Part shown: positions 57,293 to 64,000 of the stretch, piece by piece
Position numbering within the stretch: position 1 is the first letter of the stretch
Layout of the letters: every line of letters begins with the position of its first letter
NCBI GenBank assembly: GCA_016217545.1
Contig: JACRHT010000012.1
Coordinates: 186,001-250,000, forward strand
DNA length: 64,000 nucleotides
Direction of reading: 5' to 3'
Source of the DNA: Opitutia bacterium
GTDB taxonomy: Bacteria; Verrucomicrobiota; Verrucomicrobiia; Opitutales; Opitutaceae
Notes under the pieces: generated by a model
Databases searched by the model: none
What the model saw: only the letters and a program-made list of their open reading frames with translations
What the model was told of the DNA's origin: nothing
Made by a program: the position numbers and the translations under genes

Positions 57293-58234
57293 ATGTCCAC
57301 CGCCGCCATCCACGCCCAAGGCCTGCGCCGCACGTTCGGCGAGCTCGTGGCCGTCGACGCCCTCGATCTCGAGGTCGCCGAAGGCGAGATCTTCGGCCTC
57401 GTCGGCCCCGACGGCGCAGGCAAGACCACGACGATGCGCATGCTCACCGGCATCCTCGCGCCCAGCGCGGGCGGAGCGACGGTCGCCGGCTGCGACGTCG
57501 TGCGCGAACGCGAACCGCTCAAGGAGCACATCGGTTACATGAGCCAGCGCTTCGGGCTCTACCCGGACCTGACGGTGGCCGAGAACATCGATTTCTACGC
57601 CGACATTTACACCGTGCCACAGGCCGCGCGCGCCGAGCGCACGGAGCGGCTGCTGGCCTTCAGCAATCTCACGCCGTTCAAGCACCGCCTCGCCGGCAAT
57701 CTCTCCGGCGGCATGAAGCAAAAACTCGGGCTCGCCTGCGCGCTCATCCACACGCCGCGCGTGCTGTTCCTCGACGAGCCGACCAACGGCGTCGATCCGG
57801 TCTCGCGCCGCGATTTCTGGCGCATCCTTTACCAGCTCGTGCGCGACGGCGTGACGATCTTCGTCTCCACCGCCTACCTCGACGAGGCGGAGCGGTGCAA
57901 CCGGCTCGCGCTCCTCCACGAGGGTCGCCTGCTCGGGCTCGGCACGCCGGACGAGATCAAGGCGATGATGCCCGGCGCGCTGCTGGAAATCCGCACCGCC
58001 GTCCCGCGCCGCGCCGCCGCGGTGCTGCGCGAGCAATTGCGCGAGGCCTCCGTCGGCCTCTTCGGCGACCGCGTGCATGTGGCCGCCCGCGATGCCACCG
58101 CGACCGAGGCGCACAGCCGGGAGTTGCTCGCCGCCGCCGGCCTCGCGGTGGAATCGATCCGCCCGATCGAGCCGTCGCTCGAAGACGTGTTCGTCGCCGT
58201 TCTGGCCCAGCGCACCGCCGCCGCGAAGCCATGA
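57293..58234 (+). CDS. ABC transporter ATPase 1 (YbhF N-half type)
   Basis: A 313-residue ATPase with Walker A GPDGAGKTTTMRML (aspartate at the third position of the loop, as in the N-terminal half of YbhF), signature NLSGGMKQKLGLACAL and Walker B VLFLDEPTNGVD. YbhF-like systems have two ATPase domains fused; here they are separate genes. Its stop overlaps a 22-codon peptide gene (ATGA at 58231). Confidence 0.92.
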   Translation: MSTAAIHAQGLRRTFGELVAVDALDLEVAEGEIFGLVGPDGAGKTTTMRMLTGILAPSAGGATVAGCDVVREREPLKEHIGYMSQRFGLYPDLTVAENIDFYADIYTVPQAARAERTERLLAFSNLTPFKHRLAGNLSGGMKQKLGLACALIHTPRVLFLDEPTNGVDPVSRRDFWRILYQLVRDGVTIFVSTAYLDEAERCNRLALLHEGRLLGLGTPDEIKAMMPGALLEIRTAVPRRAAAVLREQLREASVGLFGDRVHVAARDATATEAHSRELLAAAGLAVESIRPIEPSLEDVFVAVLAQRTAAAKP

Positions 58235-58299
58235 CCGCCGCTCTCATCATCATTCTCCTGCTCACCCTGCTCGTCGCGACCGAGTCCGACGCCGATTGA
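58231..58299 (+). CDS. Small membrane peptide, 22 residues, candidate
   Basis: ATG at 58231 overlaps the stop of ATPase 1 (ATGA) and the frame closes at 58297-58299, five bases before the ATG of ATPase 2. The 22 residues are a hydrophobic stretch (AALIIILLLTLLVA) ending TESDAD, the shape of a single-pass membrane peptide. The coupling on both sides argues for translation. There is no known family I can compare with; it could equally be a by-product of the overlap. Confidence 0.45.
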   Translation: MTAALIIILLLTLLVATESDAD

Positions 58300-58304
58300 T
58301 CCGC

Positions 58305-59288
58305 ATGCGCACCGCTCCCTCCAACGTTTCCGAGCCGATCGTCGAGGTCCAGAATCTCGAGAAGCACTTCGGCGCGTTCAAGGCGGTCGCGGGCGTGAGC
58401 TTCTCGGTCCGTCGCGGCGAGATCTTCGGCTTCCTCGGGCCCAACGGTGCGGGCAAATCCACCACCATCCGCCTGCTCTGCGGCCTGCTCACGCCGACGA
58501 AGGGCACGGGCACGGTCGCAGGCTTCGACATCGTGCGCGACACGGAGAAAATCCGCACGCGCATCGGCTACATGAGTCAGAAGTTTTCCCTCTACGACGA
58601 ACTCACCGTCGAGGAGAACATCGACTTCTACAGCGGCATCTATCGTCTGCCGCGCGAGAAGAAGGCCGCGCGCAAGGACTGGGTGCTCGCGATGGCCGGC
58701 CTGCGCGAGCACCGCCACGCGCGCACCGCCGAGTTGTCCGGCGGCTGGAAACAACGCCTCGCGCTCGGCTGCGCCGTGTTGCACGAGCCGCCGATCCTGT
58801 TCCTCGACGAACCGACCTCCGGCGTCGATCCGAACAGCCGCCGCGCGTTCTGGGACCTGATCTACGCGCTCTCGGAGCAAGGCGTCACCGTGTTCGTGAC
58901 GACGCATTACATGGAGGAATCGGAGTATTGCGACCGGCTCGGCGTCATCTACCGCGGCGAACTCATCGCGCTCGGCACGCCGCGCGAACTGAAGACGCGA
59001 CACATGCCCGAAGCCGTGCTCGAGCTCGATTGCGACCGGCCAAACGACGCCATGCTCGTGCTCGAGCGTCTGCCGGCGGTGAAGGAAGTCGCGCTCTTCG
59101 GCAAAGGCCTGCACGCCGTCGCGCCCGACCCGCTCGCCGCCGAAGCCGCCATCCGCGAGGCGCTCGCGACGCACGGCTTCCGTCTCGGCCGACTGGAGCG
59201 CATCGTGCCGACGCTGGAGGACGTGTTCGTCTCGCTCATCGAGGCGCGCGACGCCGAGGCGGGCCGTCAACAGGAGGTCGCCCGATGA
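58305..59288 (+). CDS. ABC transporter ATPase 2 (YbhF C-half type)
   Basis: A 327-residue ATPase with Walker A GPNGAGKSTTIRLL, signature AELSGGWKQRLALGCAV and Walker B ILFLDEPTSGVD. Both ATPases of the operon have complete motifs. The ATG at 58305 follows the small-peptide stop by five bases. The stop overlaps the permease start (ATGA) and AGGAGGT (59272-59278) before that start is a strong ribosome site. Confidence 0.92.
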   Translation: MRTAPSNVSEPIVEVQNLEKHFGAFKAVAGVSFSVRRGEIFGFLGPNGAGKSTTIRLLCGLLTPTKGTGTVAGFDIVRDTEKIRTRIGYMSQKFSLYDELTVEENIDFYSGIYRLPREKKAARKDWVLAMAGLREHRHARTAELSGGWKQRLALGCAVLHEPPILFLDEPTSGVDPNSRRAFWDLIYALSEQGVTVFVTTHYMEESEYCDRLGVIYRGELIALGTPRELKTRHMPEAVLELDCDRPNDAMLVLERLPAVKEVALFGKGLHAVAPDPLAAEAAIREALATHGFRLGRLERIVPTLEDVFVSLIEARDAEAGRQQEVAR

Positions 59289-60418
59289 ACCTGCGTCGTC
59301 TCTGGGCCGTCGCGCGGAAGGAAACGCTGCACATCCGCCGCGATCCGCGCAGCCTCATCCTCGCCGTCGGCATCCCGATGCTGATGCTGCTCATGTTCGG
59401 CTACGCGCTGACCCTCGACGTAGACCGCGTGCCGTTCGTCGTTTGGGACCAAGGACGCAGCGTGGAGAGCCGGGAGTTCACCGTGCGTTTCACCGCGACG
59501 CGCTACTTCGATTTCCGCGGCACGGTGAGCAGCTACGCGGAAGTCGAACGCGCGATCGACACCCGCGAAGCGATGCTCGCGCTCGTGCTGCCGCCGGATT
59601 TCGGCCAGAAAATTGCCGCCGGCCGCGCCGCGGGCGTGCAGGCCATCGTCGACGGCTCCGATTCGAACACGGCGGGCATCGTGCTCGGCTACACCTCCGC
59701 GATCACGACGACCTACAACCAGCAGGTCGCACTCGACCAGATCCGGCGCAGCACCGGCCTCGCGCCGACCGCCGCGCTCGATCTGCGCCCGCGCGTCTGG
59801 TTCAACGCCGACCTCGAGAGCCGCAATTTCATCGTGCCCGGCATCATGGCCGTGATCATGGGCTTGATCGCCGCGCTGCTCACGTCCCTGACCATCGCGC
59901 GCGAGTGGGAGCGCGGCACGATGGAGCAACTCATCTCCACGCCGGTGAAGCCCGCGGAGCTGATCCTCGGCAAACTCCTGCCCTACTCCGCCATCGGCCT
60001 GGCCAATCTCGCCATCTCGGTCGTGATGGCGGTGTTCCTCTTCCACGTGCCGCTGCGCGGCAGCGTCGTGCTGTTGTTCAGCGTCGGCATGGTGTTCGTC
60101 GTCGGCACGCTCGCGCAGGGCGTGCTCATCAGCACGATCGCGCGTCAGCAGCTGCTCGCCAGCCAGATGGCGATGATCTCGACGTTCCTGCCGGCGTTCC
60201 TGCTCTCGGGTTTCGCCTTCGCCATCGCGAACATGCCGCTGCCGGTGCAGGGCATCACTTACATCGTGCCCGCCCGGTATTTCGTGGCGCTCGTGAAAGG
60301 CATTTTCCTCCGCGGCGTCGGGCTGGAAATCCTCTGGGCCGACGCGGTTTTCCTGATCGTGTTCGCGGCGGTCGTCATCGGCGTCTCGATCCGCAAGACG
60401 CGCAAGGTCCTCGGCTGA
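59285..60418 (+). CDS. ABC-2 type permease 1 (YbhS/YbhR type)
   Basis: A 377-residue permease. One N-terminal helix (SLILAVGIPMLMLLMFGYALTL) is followed by a large periplasmic domain (about 45-175, VDGSDSNTAGIVLGY) and five C-terminal helices (IVPGIMAVIMGLIAALLTSLTIAREWERGTMEQL holds the ABC-2 motif). It has the YbhS/YbhR layout. The ATG overlaps the ATPase 2 stop and has an AGGAGGT ribosome site six bases upstream. It pairs with permease 2, probably as a heterodimer exporting small toxic compounds or dyes. Confidence 0.92.
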   Translation: MNLRRLWAVARKETLHIRRDPRSLILAVGIPMLMLLMFGYALTLDVDRVPFVVWDQGRSVESREFTVRFTATRYFDFRGTVSSYAEVERAIDTREAMLALVLPPDFGQKIAAGRAAGVQAIVDGSDSNTAGIVLGYTSAITTTYNQQVALDQIRRSTGLAPTAALDLRPRVWFNADLESRNFIVPGIMAVIMGLIAALLTSLTIAREWERGTMEQLISTPVKPAELILGKLLPYSAIGLANLAISVVMAVFLFHVPLRGSVVLLFSVGMVFVVGTLAQGVLISTIARQQLLASQMAMISTFLPAFLLSGFAFAIANMPLPVQGITYIVPARYFVALVKGIFLRGVGLEILWADAVFLIVFAAVVIGVSIRKTRKVLG

Positions 60419-60419
60419 T

Positions 60420-61550
60420 ATGTGGGAACGCATCCTCACCATCCTTCGCAAGGAGTTCCGCTCCGTGCTCCGCGATCCCAGGATGCGGCTCGTCATCATC
60501 GGCGTGCCGTTGATTCAGACACTGATCTTCGGCTACGCCGTGTCGCTCGACGTCCGGCACGTGAAACTCGTGGTCATCGACCGTGATGCGACGCCGGCGA
60601 GCCGCGAACTCGTGGCGCGCTTCACCGGCTCAGCCTACTTCGATGCGATCCGGCACACGCTCGACGAGAACGAAGGCCGCGCCTTGATCGACGCCGCCGA
60701 CGCGTCCGCGATCCTGCAAATCAACGCCGGCTACCAGGAAAATCTCCGCGGTGGCCGGCTCGCGCCCGTGCAGTTGATCGTCGACGGCTCGGATTCCAAC
60801 ACCGCGCGCTTCGTCGTGAACTACGCGACGCAGATCGCCGCGGCCGCGAACACCGAGGTCGTCCTCGACCAAGCCCGCCGCCTCACCGGCCGCACGCTGA
60901 CGACCGGCAAGGTCGACCTGCAGCCGCGCGCGTGGTTCAACGCCGACCTCGAGAGCCGCAACTTCTACGTCCCGGGCATCATCGCCATGCTCGTCATGCT
61001 CGTGGGCCTGATGCTCACCAGCATGGCCATCGTGCGCGAGAAGGAGGTCGGCACGATCGAGCAGGTCATGGTCACGCCGATCCGCCCGGTGGAGTTCATC
61101 CTCGGCAAGTGCGCGCCATTCGCCGTCGTCGGCTTCGTGAACACCGCGATGGTCACCGCCATCGCGCTGCTGTGGTTCGGGATTCCGTTCCGCGGGAGCT
61201 TCCTGCTGCTCTTGCTCGGCGTCGCGCTGTTCCTGCTCAGCACGCTCGGCATCGGGCTGTTCATCTCGACGGTCAGCCACACGCAGCAACAGGCGATGAT
61301 GACGACGTTCTTCTTCTTTTTCCCGGCGATGCTGTTCTCGGGTTTCATCTTCCCGATCGCGAACATGCCCGCGTTCTTCCAGTGGCTCAGCCTGCTCGAC
61401 CCGCTGCGCTACATGCTCGTGATCATCCGCGGCGTGTTCCTCAAGGGCGTGGGCTTCGACGTGCTTTGGCCGCAGCTCGCCGCGCTGCTCGCGCTCGGCG
61501 TGGCCGTGATGACCTTCGCCGTGCGGCGCTTTCACAAGAACCTCGCCTAG
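60420..61550 (+). CDS. ABC-2 type permease 2 (YbhR/YbhS type)
   Basis: A 376-residue paralogue of the previous gene: N-terminal RLVIIGVPLIQTLIFGYAVSL, periplasmic VDGSDSNTARFVVNYATQ and RAWFNADLESRNFYVPGIIAMLVMLVGLMLTSMAIVREKEVGTIEQ. The start is one base after the permease 1 stop (TGATATG). It is the last gene of the TetR-led efflux operon and ends four bases inside the convergent DCC-family gene. Confidence 0.92.
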   Translation: MWERILTILRKEFRSVLRDPRMRLVIIGVPLIQTLIFGYAVSLDVRHVKLVVIDRDATPASRELVARFTGSAYFDAIRHTLDENEGRALIDAADASAILQINAGYQENLRGGRLAPVQLIVDGSDSNTARFVVNYATQIAAAANTEVVLDQARRLTGRTLTTGKVDLQPRAWFNADLESRNFYVPGIIAMLVMLVGLMLTSMAIVREKEVGTIEQVMVTPIRPVEFILGKCAPFAVVGFVNTAMVTAIALLWFGIPFRGSFLLLLLGVALFLLSTLGIGLFISTVSHTQQQAMMTTFFFFFPAMLFSGFIFPIANMPAFFQWLSLLDPLRYMLVIIRGVFLKGVGFDVLWPQLAALLALGVAVMTFAVRRFHKNLA

Positions 61551-61981
61551 AGGAAACGCTCCCGCCATTCGGCGCGGGCGAGCGGCCGCGGCCGATACTC
61601 GCCGAACAACCGGTAACGCCAGCGCGCGACCAGGCGGTAAACGCCATCCCGCAGACCGCGCGGCACGACGCGCAATTCCGCGAGCGCGCCCATCCCGCCG
61701 CCGACCGTCGCGCACGCGGCGAGCACCGCATCCGTGCGGACCAGAAACCGCCCCGGCTGCTGGCGTCGCCAATCGGGCACGAAGATCAACGTGTCGAAAT
61801 CCGCCGTCGGCAGGCCTTGCGCCCGCAGGAACGCCTGCGCGACCGCGCCCTGCAACGGCGCATAGCGCAACGCCGCGGCGCGATCCGCGTGTAGCAACGC
61901 GCGCACGCAGGCCTGACACAGGCCGCATTCGCCATCGAACAACAGCACGGGCATCGGTGCGCTCTCGTCGTTCGCGTCCAT
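61547..61981 (-). CDS. DCC-family thiol-disulfide oxidoreductase-like protein (DUF393)
   Basis: A 144-residue protein. The N-terminus has the D-x-x-C-x-x-C motif DGECGLCQACV of DUF393/DCC proteins, followed by LIFVPDWRRQQPGRFLVRTDAVLAA. The domain is a thioredoxin-like fold of unknown function, probably a cytoplasmic thiol protein. It converges with the permease gene, with a four-base overlap of ends. MgtE, upstream on the same strand, ends eight bases before its start, so they may be co-transcribed. Confidence 0.85.
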   Translation of the reverse strand: MDANDESAPMPVLLFDGECGLCQACVRALLHADRAAALRYAPLQGAVAQAFLRAQGLPTADFDTLIFVPDWRRQQPGRFLVRTDAVLAACATVGGGMGALAELRVVPRGLRDGVYRLVARWRYRLFGEYRPRPLARAEWRERFL

Positions 61982-61988
61982 GCAGATT

Positions 61989-63374
<1,386 letters not shown>

Positions 63375-63446
63375 GGCGGCAACCTACGTGCCATGCCCCG
63401 ACTGGCAATGCGCAACGCGCGTCGGGGCGCGAACGTTGCGCAGGCG

Positions 63447-64000
63447 TCAGGCTTTGACCGACGGGATGGGCAGCGAGGCGACGTGCACGGTCTGCGTCGG
63501 GAACGCAAAGGAGAGACCGCGCGCCTCGACGACGCGCATGATGCCGAAGTTGATTCGCTGGCGCACCTGCATGTGTTTCGCGAAGTCAGCGTCCTTGATC
63601 ACGTAGACGATCCAGACGTCGAGCGATGACGCGCCGTAGTCGCGGAAGTAGACGTGCGTATCGGGTGCGTTGACCGCCGGGTCACTCTCGATGAGGCGGC
63701 GGATGTCGGCGACGACGCCCTCGAGCTGCTCCGGGTGCGCTTCGTAGGCGACGCCGATGATCTGCTCGACGCGGCGGGCGGTGAAGCGCGAGAGGTTGAC
63801 GATGGATTCGTTCGCGACGGTGCGGTTCGGGACGGTGACGAGCGAGCGGTCGACCTTGCGGATCTTCGTCGAACGCAGGCCGATGTCCTCGACCGTGCCG
63901 GTGTGCGCGCCGACGGTGACCGTTTCGCCAATGCGGAACGGTTGATCGGTCGCGACGACGACGGAGCCGAAGATGTTGGCGATGGTGTCCTGCGCGGCGA
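63447..64000 (-). CDS. MscS-family mechanosensitive channel, C-terminal part
   Basis: The minus-strand frame is open from the window edge to the TGA at 63447-63449, so the N-terminal region lies outside. The 184 visible residues start AAQDTIANIFGSVVVATDQPFRIGETVTVGAHTGTVEDIGLRSTKIRKVD, the end of TM3 and the beta domain of MscS. VTVPNRTVANESIVNLSR follows, then the alpha-beta domain to the end at SLPIPSVKA. It is read in the same direction as mgtE, which it precedes by 72 bases on the minus strand. The channel relieves osmotic downshock. Family firm. Confidence 0.88.
   Translation of the reverse strand, partial: AAQDTIANIFGSVVVATDQPFRIGETVTVGAHTGTVEDIGLRSTKIRKVDRSLVTVPNRTVANESIVNLSRFTARRVEQIIGVAYEAHPEQLEGVVADIRRLIESDPAVNAPDTHVYFRDYGASSLDVWIVYVIKDADFAKHMQVRQRINFGIMRVVEARGLSFAFPTQTVHVASLPIPSVKA

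Overview
The window is high-GC bacterial DNA with no rRNA, tRNA, CRISPR array or insertion sequence that I could recognise. The gene content points to a Gram-negative, probably Verrucomicrobiota and most likely Opitutaceae: two large TonB-dependent receptors with N-terminal STN domains, each with its own ECF sigma factor and FecR-like protein, a SWIB-domain protein, a glycine-rich RRM protein, a class II ribonucleotide reductase and a NrfHA nitrite reductase. The lineage is an inference from content, not a phylogeny.

Layout. 1-3.5 kb: the end of a formylglycine-generating-enzyme-like gene, a SCO1-like copper/thiol protein and a reverse-strand M13 peptidase. 3.7-7.1 kb: a porin, nrfH and nrfA behind an FNR-type site, closed by a strong terminator. 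7.1-14.4 kb: six tightly coupled genes (MMPL exporter, SDR, ketosynthase III, metallo-beta-lactamase-fold hydrolase, ATP-grasp ligase, acyltransferase-like protein) that look like an undescribed biosynthesis-and-export operon. 14.4-16.5 kb: a DUF2249-cupin pair behind a second FNR-like site, a histidine phosphatase and a Crp/Fnr regulator. 16.6-25.3 kb: class II ribonucleotide reductase, a small membrane protein, and the aspartate-family genes thrA, metX and a cystathionine gamma-synthase-like enzyme.

25.3-39.5 kb holds two consecutive paralogous modules, each ordered ECF sigma, FecR, STN/TonB receptor, TlpA-like thioredoxin on the minus strand. In the second module the thioredoxin protein has five tandem domains. 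The ECF gene and the TonB receptor of the first module share a two-part promoter-like motif with identical spacing. 39.6-43.6 kb: a membrane protein, cysteine synthase and a DsbD-type thiol reductase. 43.9-54.9 kb: a two-gene ABC exporter, a membrane metalloprotease-like protein, two EamA transporters, a lipase-like hydrolase, a hybrid sensor kinase, SWIB and GNAT proteins. 55-61.5 kb: an RRM protein and a TetR-HlyD-ABC-ABC-permease-permease efflux operon that contains a 22-codon membrane peptide gene. 61.5-64 kb: a DCC-family thiol protein, MgtE and a truncated MscS channel.

Thiol and copper redox proteins recur across the window (SCO1, two TlpA-type proteins, DsbD, DCC) beside a multiheme cytochrome system, which fits periplasmic cytochrome and disulfide chemistry. 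Short repeats are numerous: seven-base tandem tracts abutting stop codons, REP-like hairpins with a GTRG head, inverted arrays of short units, and hairpins with a five-base TAATA/TATTA loop.
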